Assembly: GCA_041665785.1 (NCBI GenBank)
Contig: JBAYIE010000024.1
Coordinates: 1 to 64,000 of the forward strand
From: JBAYIE01 sp041665785
Lineage (GTDB): Bacteria; Bacteroidota; Bacteroidia; UKL13-3
DNA: 64,000 nt
Direction: 5' to 3'
The translations under genes and the position numbers were made by a program. Position 1 is the first letter of the stretch. Each line of letters opens with the position of its first letter. Of the stretch, positions 17,561 through 26,906 are shown in pieces. Below the pieces are notes generated by a model. The model searched no databases, was not told the origin of the DNA, and saw only the letters and a list, made by a program, of their open reading frames with translations.

Positions 17561-17583
17561 ATTCTATTTAATTAGGGAAAAAC

Positions 17584-20500
17584 TTGCTTGTTGTAAATAC
17601 ACAGCCATTTGATTTGGTTTACACCTTTGTGTTGCACCCCCGGATCGGGTATGTATTGGAACCTCATGTGGTGCAAATCAATTCCCTGGGTAAGTTTACC
17701 CTCACCCATCAACGCATCTTCGCCAAGACATCTGATTATTTCGCCAAAAAAATTACGGAGAAGGATCTCAATATTATCCGAATCCTAGATGAGTTGAATG
17801 ACGATGTGATCTTTAAAAAGTTTTATAACGATGGTAAAAAGAAAATCCGTACGGCAGAATTTTTTGATAAATACTGTCCGGATGACCTGGTGAACGAACA
17901 AATCCGACCTTATGTAGAAGTGCGCATCAACAAAGCGCTCAACCTGCTTCGTGGCAAAGTGGTATATAAAATGGGGAACGATAACAATCCCACTTCGCAA
18001 AAAATCAATGTATCCAAAGAAAAGGCCACAGTATTGTTTCATTTTCGCCGGAACGAGGAAGGAACACGCTACTTCCCAACCATAAAATACAAAGGCGAGC
18101 GCATTGAGTTCATGTATAAAGGCGCTACCATCATCAACAATCAGCCTGCCTGGATTCTGTTAAACGACAATCTTTTTGATTTTGAAAAGGAAATGGATGG
18201 CAAAAAACTCCAGCCCTTTTTAAACAAGCGATTCATTCAGATTGCCAAATCCGGAGAAGAAAATTACTTCAATAAGTTTGTTTCTCACCTTGTTGAAAAA
18301 TACGATGTATACGCCGAGGGCTTTGCAATTGTTACCGAAAAAAACGATGGCAGGGCAACGCTTAAAGTACAACCCTATCAGGATAGCGACAATATTTCGC
18401 TCAAACTGAATTTTCAATACGGGAAAGCAGAATTTGAATACGGTTCGGAACAAAATATTTCAGCCGTTGTGGAGCGAAACGGAGATCAGTATACTTTTAA
18501 GCGGATCAAACGTAACCGCAATTGGGAAGAGGAGAAAAAACAAGCCATTGAAACCCTGGGAATTCACGAACTCAATGGAGCTTATTTTACGCTGAAAAAT
18601 ACCTTGCGCATTGATTATCCCGATCAATTGATTCCACTTGAAACCACCAACAAATACGAATTTCTGGAATGGCTCAATGAGCATGTGCAAGCATTGACCA
18701 GCGCAGGAATTGTAGTAGAACAAAGTACCGAATTCAATAAATATTTCATCGGGACGCGTGAAATCAAACTGGAAGTGAAGGAACAAAAAGACTGGTTTGA
18801 TATTAAAGCAGTGGTGACTTTTGGCGAGTATACTTTTCCATTCATGGCGCTTAAAGAAAATATTCTGAAAGGGAAGCGCGAATTTATTTTACCCAATGGA
18901 TTGATCGCCGTGATACCCGAAGAATGGTTTGGCAACCTGGCAGGGATTCTTGAATTCTCATCTTCCGATGATGAGATCCGCCTCGACAAATTTCACATGG
19001 GCCTGATTGCCGAGCTCACAAGTGATGGAGGAAAATACCTGCGCATCAGCGATAAGTTTGAAAAGATCCGGGCTTACGGTCAGATACGCGATATGCCTAT
19101 GCCGGAAGCCTTTCGTGGCGAACTCCGTCCGTATCAGAAGTCTGGCTTCGACTGGTTTTATTTCCTGAAGGAAAATCAATTCGGAGGATGTCTGGCTGAT
19201 GATATGGGTTTGGGCAAAACCATTCAAACCCTTGCATTGCTTCAAAAGGAGAAAGAATTGTACGCCCTGACTTTAAAAACGGAAGGAAAGGAAGAGCCAC
19301 CTCCTATCACACTTCATCCCCATGAATTACCTCAACTTGATTTGTTTGAATCCGATACACTTTTGCCACATGCCGCTATTGCCGAAGATAACCGGCAGCA
19401 AAGCAGTCCAACCATCAGTCCGAATCAAAAAACATTTATCCGCACATCATTGATCGTGGTACCAAATTCACTGGTGTACAACTGGTTTCATGAAGCAAGA
19501 AAATTCACACCTGAAATCAAAGTGCTGATCTATACCGGAATCAACCGCGATAAGAATCCAGCATTGTTTCGCCTGTACGATCTGGTGATTACTACATACG
19601 GAACCGTTCGGGTGGATATTGATATTCTCAAAGATTTTAAGTTCAATTATATCATTCTCGACGAAAGTCAGTCCATCAAGAATCCAAATTCCTTATCGGC
19701 CAGAGCTGTAAAGCAATTGCGTTCAGCAAACAAACTGGTACTTACAGGAACACCTATTGAAAACAGTGTACAGGAATTGTGGAGCCAGTTCTCCTTTATC
19801 AATCCGGGCCTGGTGGGAAGCCTGCAATCGTTTAACGAGCGGTTTGTAGTTCCGATTGAAAAAGGGAAAGACATTCATAAGTTGCAGCAATTGAAAGCGG
19901 TGATTAAGCCTTTCCTGCTGCGCCGTACCAAAGATCAGGTAGCTCAGGATCTGCCTCCGAAAATAGAGCAGGTAAAATTCTGCAACATGACCGAAGAACA
20001 GGCAGAAGCTTACGAAAAAGTGAAATCCTATTTCCGGAATGAAATTTTAAAATCCATACAGGAAGTTGGATTAAACAGATCGCAAATGGCCTTGTTTCAG
20101 GGCTTGACCAAACTCCGCCAAATTGCAAATCACCCCAAACTGACCAATCCGGCATACGAAGGTCAGGCCGGTAAATTTGATGAAATTGTAGCCATGGCTG
20201 AAACAGCTATGGCTGAAGATCATAAGGTGTTGATCTTTTCTCAATTTGTAAAACAACTGGAGATTTATAAAAACCATTTCAACGAGAAGCAATGGCCGTA
20301 TTGTTATCTCGATGGCAGCATGAACAGCGAAGTGCGGCAAAAAACCGTGGAGGAATTTCAGAACAATACCAAAATTCCGTTCTTCCTGATTTCATTGAAA
20401 GCCGGAGGTGTAGGATTAAACCTGACCTCAGCCGATTATGTATTTATCGTAGATCCCTGGTGGAATCCGGCGGTTGAACAGCAGGCCGTAGATCGTACGC

Positions 20501-20679
20501 ACCGGATCGGACAGGCCAAAACGGTTTTTACTTATAAGTTTATCACCAAGGATACCGTCGAAGAAAAAATTCTGGCCTTACAACACCGCAAAAAAGAACT
20601 GGCCGGAAGCATAATCACCTCCGAAGAAAGTTTCATCAAAAATATTGATGTAGATGAAATTCTGGAGTTGCTGAGCTAA
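17584..20679 (+). CDS. SNF2/Rad54-family helicase-like ATPase
   Basis: This is a 1031-residue DNA translocase-type ATPase. The N-terminal half (1-500) is a family-specific region of unknown role. The SNF2 core starts at LRPYQKSGFDWFYFL. Motif I is DDMGLGKT (about 540), motif II is LDESQ, and the C-terminal helicase lobe shows YLDGSM, KAGGVGLNLT and DRTHRIGQ. A low-complexity insert of about 70 residues (rich in P, L, H, Q) separates motifs I and Ia. Bacterial members are thought to act in transcription or DNA repair, but the target here is unknown. The start is a TTG, as no ATG lies near; the family N-terminus QPFDLVYTF begins soon after it. Confidence 0.92.
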   Translation: MLVVNTQPFDLVYTFVLHPRIGYVLEPHVVQINSLGKFTLTHQRIFAKTSDYFAKKITEKDLNIIRILDELNDDVIFKKFYNDGKKKIRTAEFFDKYCPDDLVNEQIRPYVEVRINKALNLLRGKVVYKMGNDNNPTSQKINVSKEKATVLFHFRRNEEGTRYFPTIKYKGERIEFMYKGATIINNQPAWILLNDNLFDFEKEMDGKKLQPFLNKRFIQIAKSGEENYFNKFVSHLVEKYDVYAEGFAIVTEKNDGRATLKVQPYQDSDNISLKLNFQYGKAEFEYGSEQNISAVVERNGDQYTFKRIKRNRNWEEEKKQAIETLGIHELNGAYFTLKNTLRIDYPDQLIPLETTNKYEFLEWLNEHVQALTSAGIVVEQSTEFNKYFIGTREIKLEVKEQKDWFDIKAVVTFGEYTFPFMALKENILKGKREFILPNGLIAVIPEEWFGNLAGILEFSSSDDEIRLDKFHMGLIAELTSDGGKYLRISDKFEKIRAYGQIRDMPMPEAFRGELRPYQKSGFDWFYFLKENQFGGCLADDMGLGKTIQTLALLQKEKELYALTLKTEGKEEPPPITLHPHELPQLDLFESDTLLPHAAIAEDNRQQSSPTISPNQKTFIRTSLIVVPNSLVYNWFHEARKFTPEIKVLIYTGINRDKNPALFRLYDLVITTYGTVRVDIDILKDFKFNYIILDESQSIKNPNSLSARAVKQLRSANKLVLTGTPIENSVQELWSQFSFINPGLVGSLQSFNERFVVPIEKGKDIHKLQQLKAVIKPFLLRRTKDQVAQDLPPKIEQVKFCNMTEEQAEAYEKVKSYFRNEILKSIQEVGLNRSQMALFQGLTKLRQIANHPKLTNPAYEGQAGKFDEIVAMAETAMAEDHKVLIFSQFVKQLEIYKNHFNEKQWPYCYLDGSMNSEVRQKTVEEFQNNTKIPFFLISLKAGGVGLNLTSADYVFIVDPWWNPAVEQQAVDRTHRIGQAKTVFTYKFITKDTVEEKILALQHRKKELAGSIITSEESFIKNIDVDEILELLS

Positions 20680-20763
20680 TTCTGGAAAGTTAGGCAAGTC
20701 GCGCCATTCAATGGTTAGAAAGATGCAGCACGGCATATTCTTACCTATTCTCGACGCATTCTT

Positions 20764-20791
20764 CCAACCTTCGCCAAAGGCTACGGTATGG
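20764..20791. repeat. Short dispersed hairpin repeat, copy 1
   Basis: These bases form a CC..CCTTCGCC / GGCTACGG..GG hairpin around AAA. The same pattern occurs, on the other strand, at 29281-29304 and 35500-35523. It is followed by AT-rich TTCATTTTTAATTTT words. Confidence 0.6.
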
Positions 20792-20919
20792 CGAAGCATT
20801 TTTCATTCTTCATTTTTAATTTTTAATTTTTCCTTTCTTCTTGTTAACTTTTTGCGAATAACATTCCGGCAAAAAAATGTTAATTGCGCAGAGTACATTT
20901 AATTTACGCTGACTACATT

Positions 20920-22293
20920 ATGGGGAAAATTCTAATTATAGATGACGAAAAAGCCATTCGCAATACACTGAAAGAAATTCTGGAGTATGAAGGGTATACG
21001 GTGGATGAAGCTGCCGATGGCCAGGCCGGATTGGAAAAGCTGGAAAACGAAGATTACGAGGCCGTTTTATGCGATATTAAAATGCCCAAAATGGATGGCA
21101 TTACGGTATTGTCGAAAGCCGCAGAAATTGCCGACGATGTTCCTTTCATCATGATTTCTGGAAATGCTACCATCGATGTGGCGGTTGAAGCCACCAAAAA
21201 AGGCGCCTATGATTTTATATCCAAACCACCCGATCTGAATCGTCTGTTGGTAACCTTGCGCAATGCGATTGACCGTAAATCGATCTTCATTGAGAATAAG
21301 GTGCTGAAGCGTAAAGTGAGTAAGACCCGTGAAATTATTGGCGATTCACCGGCCATTCACAATATTACCGAAACCATTGAAAAGGTTGCCCCAACGGATG
21401 CACGCGTAATGATTACCGGCGAAAACGGAACCGGAAAAGAACTGGTTGCCCGATGGATCCACGAAAAAAGCCTGCGATCAAAATTCCAGCTGATTGAAGT
21501 GAATTGCGCAGCGATTCCAACTGAATTAATCGAGAGCGAATTGTTTGGACACGAAAAGGGTGCTTTTACCTCGGCGATCAAACAACGCATCGGAAAATTT
21601 GAACAGGCACACGAAGGCACCTTGTTTCTGGATGAAGTAGGCGATATGAGTTTATCGGCACAGGCCAAAGTTTTACGTGCATTGCAGGAAAATAAAATCA
21701 CGCGCGTGGGTGGTGAAAAGGATATTGATGTGAATGTGCGCATAATTGCAGCCACAAACAAAGATCTCCTGAAGGAAATTGAAAAAGGTAATTTCCGGAT
21801 GGATTTGTATCATCGCCTCAGTGTAATTCTCATTCACGTCCCTTCATTGAACGAGCGCAAAGATGATGTGCCTTTGCTGGCAGAACGATTTGTGAAAGAA
21901 ATTTGCGAAGACAATGTCATCCCACGTAAAAACTTTACCCCGGCAGCTTTGCTGGAGTTGAAAAAAATAAACTATAGCGGTAATATTCGTGAATTGCGCA
22001 ATGTGGTTGAACGTCTGGTTATTCTCAGCGGACCGAAAATTACGGAAGAAGATGTTGTGCGTTATGCCAGTCCACTGCATCAGCAGTCGCACGAAAAAAG
22101 TGTATTCGAACAATTCAGCACCCTGCAGGAATTCAAAGACCATGTAGAAAAGATTTTTATCGAAGAAAAGCTGAAAAAGAACGGATGGAATGTGGCTAAA
22201 ACAGCTCAGGAAATCGATATCCAGCGCAGTCACCTGTACAACAAAATTGAAAAATACTCTTTGCGCCGCGGAGAAGTTGGTCAAGAATCTTAA
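20920..22293 (+). CDS. NtrC-type sigma-54-dependent response regulator
   Basis: This 457-residue transcription activator has three domains: a receiver domain (1-120) with phospho-acceptor Asp52, an AAA+ domain (about 140-370) with Walker A GENGTGKE at 167-174 and LFLDEVGDM, and a Fis-type helix-turn-helix (about 415-450). The loop that contacts sigma-54 reads GAFTSA (214-219) rather than GAFTGA. No histidine kinase is adjacent, so it is an orphan. The start is the ATG at 20920, directly before the receiver's first strand. Targets are unknown. Confidence 0.93.
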   Translation: MGKILIIDDEKAIRNTLKEILEYEGYTVDEAADGQAGLEKLENEDYEAVLCDIKMPKMDGITVLSKAAEIADDVPFIMISGNATIDVAVEATKKGAYDFISKPPDLNRLLVTLRNAIDRKSIFIENKVLKRKVSKTREIIGDSPAIHNITETIEKVAPTDARVMITGENGTGKELVARWIHEKSLRSKFQLIEVNCAAIPTELIESELFGHEKGAFTSAIKQRIGKFEQAHEGTLFLDEVGDMSLSAQAKVLRALQENKITRVGGEKDIDVNVRIIAATNKDLLKEIEKGNFRMDLYHRLSVILIHVPSLNERKDDVPLLAERFVKEICEDNVIPRKNFTPAALLELKKINYSGNIRELRNVVERLVILSGPKITEEDVVRYASPLHQQSHEKSVFEQFSTLQEFKDHVEKIFIEEKLKKNGWNVAKTAQEIDIQRSHLYNKIEKYSLRRGEVGQES

Positions 22294-22317
22294 CGATACA
22301 AAGCACGTATTCTGAGC

Positions 22318-23295
22318 ATGCCGGTTGGTAACGACATTGAACAAGCCATAACGTTTCTCAATTTGGGACAATTGGTGGCTATACCTACCGAAACGGTATA
22401 CGGATTAGCTGCCAACGCATTTGATGCAGATGCGGTAACCCGTATTTATCATGCCAAAAACCGACCGCGATTCAATCCCCTGATTATACATACCGATTCG
22501 TTGGATAAACTCCGAAACTGGGGTTTGGTCTTACCCGAAAAAATGATTCAACTGGCTCACTATTATTCACCCGGGCCATTAACCTATATCATTCCCAAAA
22601 GCGATCGCATACCCGAAATTGTTACTGCAGGCACTCAAGGTGTTGCAGTACGTATTCCAAATCATCCGTTAACCTTGCAGTTGTTAAGCCGTCTGGATTA
22701 CCCGCTTGCTGCTCCCAGCGCAAATCCCAGCGGGTTTATTTCTCCTACCAATGCCTGGCATGTAAATGAACAATTGGGTGAGCATATTGCTTATATTTTA
22801 AATGGTGGAGAATGCAAGGTAGGAATAGAATCCACCATCATTTCTTTTCTAAATCCTGTTCCGGAAATTTTACGACATGGAGGAATTTCGGTTGAAGATA
22901 TTGAGAAAATTATAGGACCGGTTTCTGATCCACTACGCAACAATGCAGATTTGCCTATTAACGAAATCAATCCCGTTTCGCCCGGATTGCTGGCTAAACA
23001 TTATGCGCCAAAACATAAATTGATTTATGGCGATATTCCCAAATACCTGGCTTATTTTAAACCGGAACGCACCGGGATCATTGCTTTCAGTTCGGTGTAT
23101 GAATCGGTGCCGGTGCGCAATCAATTTGTATTATCCATGAATAGAAATCTGGATGAAGCGGCTCAAAAATTATTTGCCGCGATGCGTGATGCGGATAAGC
23201 TGGATGTGGATGTTATTTTGGCCGAAAAATTTCCGGATACCGGCTTAGGTCGCGCTATTAACGACCGGCTTAAACGTGCCGGAACCTTAGATTAA
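22318..23295 (+). CDS. L-threonylcarbamoyladenylate synthase (Sua5/YwlC type)
   Basis: This 325-residue cytoplasmic enzyme makes threonylcarbamoyl-AMP from threonine, bicarbonate and ATP, the first step of the t6A37 modification of ANN-decoding tRNAs. The YrdC core has IPTETVYGLAANA, the KNRPRFNPL segment and PSANPSG. A C-terminal Sua5 domain (about 225-325) follows a short linker with PGLLAKHYAPK, so this is the long Sua5 form rather than the short TsaC. It starts 25 bases after the regulator gene and one base before the YiiX-like gene, suggesting a transcription unit. Confidence 0.95.
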   Translation: MPVGNDIEQAITFLNLGQLVAIPTETVYGLAANAFDADAVTRIYHAKNRPRFNPLIIHTDSLDKLRNWGLVLPEKMIQLAHYYSPGPLTYIIPKSDRIPEIVTAGTQGVAVRIPNHPLTLQLLSRLDYPLAAPSANPSGFISPTNAWHVNEQLGEHIAYILNGGECKVGIESTIISFLNPVPEILRHGGISVEDIEKIIGPVSDPLRNNADLPINEINPVSPGLLAKHYAPKHKLIYGDIPKYLAYFKPERTGIIAFSSVYESVPVRNQFVLSMNRNLDEAAQKLFAAMRDADKLDVDVILAEKFPDTGLGRAINDRLKRAGTLD

Positions 23296-23296
23296 T

Positions 23297-23908
23297 ATGA
23301 AGAAGCTGATCTTGTTGTATTGTTTACTTTGGTTTACCTCAGTTCAAGCTCAAACAAATTATCGCAATGGAGACCTCTTGTTTCAGGATCTGGATTGCGG
23401 TGCCTTATGCAATGCCATCGAGGCTGTAACCGAAGGTGCTGAGGGAAAGGATTATTCCCATGTGGGTCTGGTTTACCGCATGTACGATTCGGTATTTATT
23501 ATTGAAGCCCTGGGTAAAGGGGTACAACTTACGCCGCTTAATACATTTTTGGCACGCAGTACAAAACCGGTCTTGCATGCTCGGTTAAAAGATACTTTCA
23601 ATGCACTGATTCCTCCGGCGATCGAATATTGTTTGCAACAAATTGGAACTGCTTACGATGAAGCTTTCATCTTCAACAACGGCAAGTATTATTGTTCTGA
23701 ATTGATTTACGATGCCTTTCGTATTGCCAATCATTACGCTGAGGTATTTGAATTGGAATCTATGACCTTCAAATTATCCGGATCCGAACAATTTGATCCG
23801 GTTTGGGTGGAATATTATAGAAAGCTGGAGATCCCCATTCCGCAAGGCGAACCCGGCATTAACCCCGGCAGCATGAGCCGCTCAGAAAAATTGATCATCC
23901 TGAACTAA
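23297..23908 (+). CDS. YiiX/YebB-like NlpC/P60-fold cysteine hydrolase, exported
   Basis: This 203-residue protein has a signal peptide (MKKLILLYCLLWFTSVQAQ). It matches the YiiX-like branch of the NlpC/P60 superfamily: a histidine in YSHVGLVY (His55) and a cysteine in YYCSELIYDAF (Cys133) fit the circularly permuted papain-like active site. Members are thought to cleave amide or ester bonds in peptidoglycan or lipids, but the substrate here is unknown. It begins one base after sua5 and is probably co-transcribed with it. Confidence 0.85.
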   Translation: MKKLILLYCLLWFTSVQAQTNYRNGDLLFQDLDCGALCNAIEAVTEGAEGKDYSHVGLVYRMYDSVFIIEALGKGVQLTPLNTFLARSTKPVLHARLKDTFNALIPPAIEYCLQQIGTAYDEAFIFNNGKYYCSELIYDAFRIANHYAEVFELESMTFKLSGSEQFDPVWVEYYRKLEIPIPQGEPGINPGSMSRSEKLIILN

Positions 23909-24045
23909 CTATTTTCAGATTGCGTATGATGACCTCTACTTATTGAACTATGCATTGAAATAATTACAGCAGAATAACTTCCTGAACAACTTAATATGTT
24001 AGAGAGCCGAAATATTTATCACTTCCATTTCGGCGAATTTTATCG

Positions 24046-24053
24046 CATTTTTG
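24046..24053 (+). promoter_or_regulatory. Putative -7 box (CATTTTTG) for the RidA gene
   Basis: CATTTTTG differs from TAnnTTTG at its first base and ends 7 bases before the ATG at 24060. No -33 TTG was found at the ideal spacing. Confidence 0.3.
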
Positions 24054-24059
24054 TATTCT

Positions 24060-24482
24060 ATGATTGAACAGGAAAGTATAAACGCCTCTAAAGCTCCCGA
24101 ACCGGTTGGTCTTTATCCCCACGCCCGTCGCGTTGGGAATTTGTTGTTTTTATCGGGTGTTGGTCCACGCGAACGTGGAAGTAAAAAAATTCCAGGTGTA
24201 GAACTCGATGAACATGGAAATATTACCTCTTACGATATCACCACACAATGCCACTTCGTTTTCAATAATGTTAAACTCATTTTGGAAGCCAGCGGAAGCA
24301 GCTGGGATAAAATCGTTGATGTTACAGTATATCTGACCAACATGAAAGACGATTTCCAAACGTATAACAAGCTTTGGGCTGAATACTTTGCCAATAACCC
24401 TCCCTGCCGCACCACACTCGAGATCAATTGCCTGCCAACACCTATTGCCATTGAGCTGAAGGTAATTGCAACGATCGAATAA
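24060..24482 (+). CDS. RidA/YjgF-family deaminase
   Basis: This 140-residue protein is of the Rid family, which hydrolyses reactive enamine/imine intermediates to ketoacids. The conserved arginine is in CRTTLEIN, and the family signatures FLSGVG and VTVYLTNM are present. Extra residues in the N-terminal part (GSKKIPGVELDEHGN) are reminiscent of the 2-aminomuconate deaminase subgroup of tryptophan degradation, but no other genes of that pathway are nearby. The start is the ATG at 24060; a TTG at 24051 lies in the -7-like box. mutS2 follows 7 bases after the stop. Confidence 0.88.
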   Translation: MIEQESINASKAPEPVGLYPHARRVGNLLFLSGVGPRERGSKKIPGVELDEHGNITSYDITTQCHFVFNNVKLILEASGSSWDKIVDVTVYLTNMKDDFQTYNKLWAEYFANNPPCRTTLEINCLPTPIAIELKVIATIE

Positions 24483-24489
24483 TTATCCC

Positions 24490-26874
24490 GTGCCCTACCC
24501 AACGCATATTGAGCAGAAATTAGAATTCGATCAGATCAGGAATTTGTTGCATCAGGCATGCCTGTCGGAACTCGGACAGAGCTATGTAAATAAAATCCGG
24601 TTTGTAAACCGCTTCGATACGCTCGAAGAAATGTTGTTGCAAACCCGCGAATTTAAAGCCTTGCTGCAATCGGATACTCCTTTCCCTTCCGAACATTATT
24701 ACCCGATAGGAACATACCTCGAAAGAGCATCCATTGAAGGATTATACTTGCAGGAAGACGAATGGCATCAACTTCGATTATTTCTCGAAACCTTCAAACT
24801 GGTGTGTAGCTATTTTGAAGAACGCTCAGAAACCTATCCGCGTTTGTTTGGATTGTTTGGAGGAATCACCATTCATACAACTATTGGCAAACAGGTTGAA
24901 AAGATCCTGGATGAAAACGGGAAGCTGCGTCCCAATGCTTCACCTGAATTGGGAAAAATATCCTCCTCTATTGCCGATAAAGAAAAGGAAATCCGTCGAC
25001 GCGTAAATCAGATTTTTGAAAAGGCGCAGGAAAAAGGGTACCTCGCCGAAACCGGCATTACCATTCGCGACGGAAGGCTTGTATTGCCTGTGTTGGCAGA
25101 ATACAAGCGTCATATTCCTGGATTCGTACACGATGAATCGGCAACCGGACAAACCATTTATATTGAACCCACAGAAGCATTTGACAACAATAACCTGTTG
25201 CGCGAATTGCAATTGGCTTACCGGCGTGAACGTGAACGCATACTAAAAGAATTAACAGCCCGTCTTCGTCCCGATATTCCTGAAATAGAACGTTACCTGA
25301 ACCGTTTGGGTCTGGCTGATTTTATCCGGGCAAAAGCGTTGCTGTCCATTCGCCTGAAAGCTGAAATGCCTTTGCTGGCAAGAGGCCCGCAACTCAAATT
25401 GATTCAGGCTCGTCACCCTTTGTTGCAGCTTAGCCACGAAAAAACAGGGAATCAAATTGTTCCTCTCGATATTGAGATAACCAGCCAAAAGCGCATCGTT
25501 GTTATCTCCGGACCCAATGCAGGAGGTAAATCGGTTTGCTTGAAAACCGTGGGGTTGTTGCAATACATGCTGCAATGCGGATTGCTCATCCCCAGCGAGT
25601 CGCACAGCATCATGGGCATCTTTCAGGATATGATGGTGGATATAGGCGATGAACAATCCATCGAAAACGATTTGAGTACCTATAGTTCGCACCTGCGGCA
25701 CATGAAGTTCTTCACAGATACAGCAGATAGCCGCACCTTGTTTTTGATTGATGAATTCGGAACCGGTACCGATCCGCAGTTTGGTGGTCCACTGGCCGAA
25801 TCCATCCTGAATCAACTGAACCAGAAAAATGCCTGCGGGGTAATTACTACACATTACAGCAACCTGAAACATTTTGCTTCCAATACCAAAGGCATTGAGA
25901 ATGCTTGTATGTTGTTCGACAACCAGCAAATGATTCCCTTGTATCGCCTGCAAATGGGCAAACCGGGCAGTTCCTACGCATTTGAGATCGCACACAAAAC
26001 GGGATTGAATGCTAAAATTATCGATTACGCAAAAGAAAAAGTTGGCGACAAACAAAAGCGACTTGATGATTTGCTGATTGAACTTGAACGTGAAAAACAA
26101 CAAGTACATGAACTCAAATTGCGGGTTGAGAAAAAAGAAGCAGAAGCAAAATTGAGTGCTGAATCGTATTCAAAACTTAACATGGAACTGGAGGCCAACA
26201 AAAAGAAGCTGATTCAGGATGCGAAGAAAGAAGCATTGTCCATCATTACCGAAGCCAACAGCCGCATTGAAAATACCATCCGCGAAATCCGCGAAAAGAA
26301 AGCCGAAACCGAAGTAATCCGTAAAGTACGTCAGGATATTCGTCAGGATACCGAACTGTTAAAGGAAACATTGAAACCGGAGGTTAAACCAAAAAGTCAG
26401 GAAGTCATACCTGCCGGCACCTTCGCGGTTGGACAAACAGTTACGCTTCAAGGTCAGTCGGAACAGGGAGAAATAGAAGAAATCCAAAAAAATAAAGCGT
26501 TGATTGCTTTCAGCGGATTCAGAAGCTGGGTAGCATTAAACCGTTTGTCACCTGCCCAAAAAACGCGTGTAGCTGGATCGAAAGTTTCATCGGCTGCTGT
26601 TGACATCAACGATAAACTCAAGCATTTCCATACCGAAATAAATGTAATAGGAATGCGTGGCGATGAAGCCATGAAAAATATTCAGCAATACCTGGATGAT
26701 GCCTATTTATTGGGTTTCAAACAAGTGAAGATTATTCACGGCAGAGGTTTTGGAATCTTAAAGAAACTCATTCGCGAATACCTGAAAAAATCCAAACAGG
26801 TGGAATCTTATAACGACGAAGAAATGGAACGCGGCGGGGATGGAAGTACCGTTGTGAATTTAAAAGTAGATTAA
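24490..26874 (+). CDS. mutS2: Endonuclease MutS2
   Basis: This is a 794-residue MutS-like ATPase with a C-terminal Smr nuclease domain. Walker A is SGPNAGGKSV and Walker B is FLIDEFGTGTDPQ. A long charged coiled coil follows (about 515-640). The Smr domain (about 715-794) contains INVIGMRGDEA and HGRGFGILK. MutS2 proteins suppress homologous recombination or rescue collided ribosomes in different bacteria; which applies here is unknown. I prefer the GTG at 24490, giving VPYPTHIEQKLEFDQIR, which matches the usual N-terminus. An upstream TTG would overlap the RidA gene. The ispE/metallophosphoesterase pair lies downstream in opposite orientation. Confidence 0.94.
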   Translation: MPYPTHIEQKLEFDQIRNLLHQACLSELGQSYVNKIRFVNRFDTLEEMLLQTREFKALLQSDTPFPSEHYYPIGTYLERASIEGLYLQEDEWHQLRLFLETFKLVCSYFEERSETYPRLFGLFGGITIHTTIGKQVEKILDENGKLRPNASPELGKISSSIADKEKEIRRRVNQIFEKAQEKGYLAETGITIRDGRLVLPVLAEYKRHIPGFVHDESATGQTIYIEPTEAFDNNNLLRELQLAYRRERERILKELTARLRPDIPEIERYLNRLGLADFIRAKALLSIRLKAEMPLLARGPQLKLIQARHPLLQLSHEKTGNQIVPLDIEITSQKRIVVISGPNAGGKSVCLKTVGLLQYMLQCGLLIPSESHSIMGIFQDMMVDIGDEQSIENDLSTYSSHLRHMKFFTDTADSRTLFLIDEFGTGTDPQFGGPLAESILNQLNQKNACGVITTHYSNLKHFASNTKGIENACMLFDNQQMIPLYRLQMGKPGSSYAFEIAHKTGLNAKIIDYAKEKVGDKQKRLDDLLIELEREKQQVHELKLRVEKKEAEAKLSAESYSKLNMELEANKKKLIQDAKKEALSIITEANSRIENTIREIREKKAETEVIRKVRQDIRQDTELLKETLKPEVKPKSQEVIPAGTFAVGQTVTLQGQSEQGEIEEIQKNKALIAFSGFRSWVALNRLSPAQKTRVAGSKVSSAAVDINDKLKHFHTEINVIGMRGDEAMKNIQQYLDDAYLLGFKQVKIIHGRGFGILKKLIREYLKKSKQVESYNDEEMERGGDGSTVVNLKVD

Positions 26875-26906
26875 CGGATATCGGAAATTTACGCAATCAA
26901 ACCTCT

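Noticed and set aside
20711..20902. Open frame of 63 codons between the SNF2 and NtrC-type genes
   Set aside because: It covers the hairpin repeat and AT-rich words and overlaps the leader of the next gene. No similarity to a known family.
23909..24045. Possible RNA gene between the YiiX-like and RidA genes
   Set aside because: No stable hairpin, tRNA arms or terminator could be seen; it looks like a plain leader.
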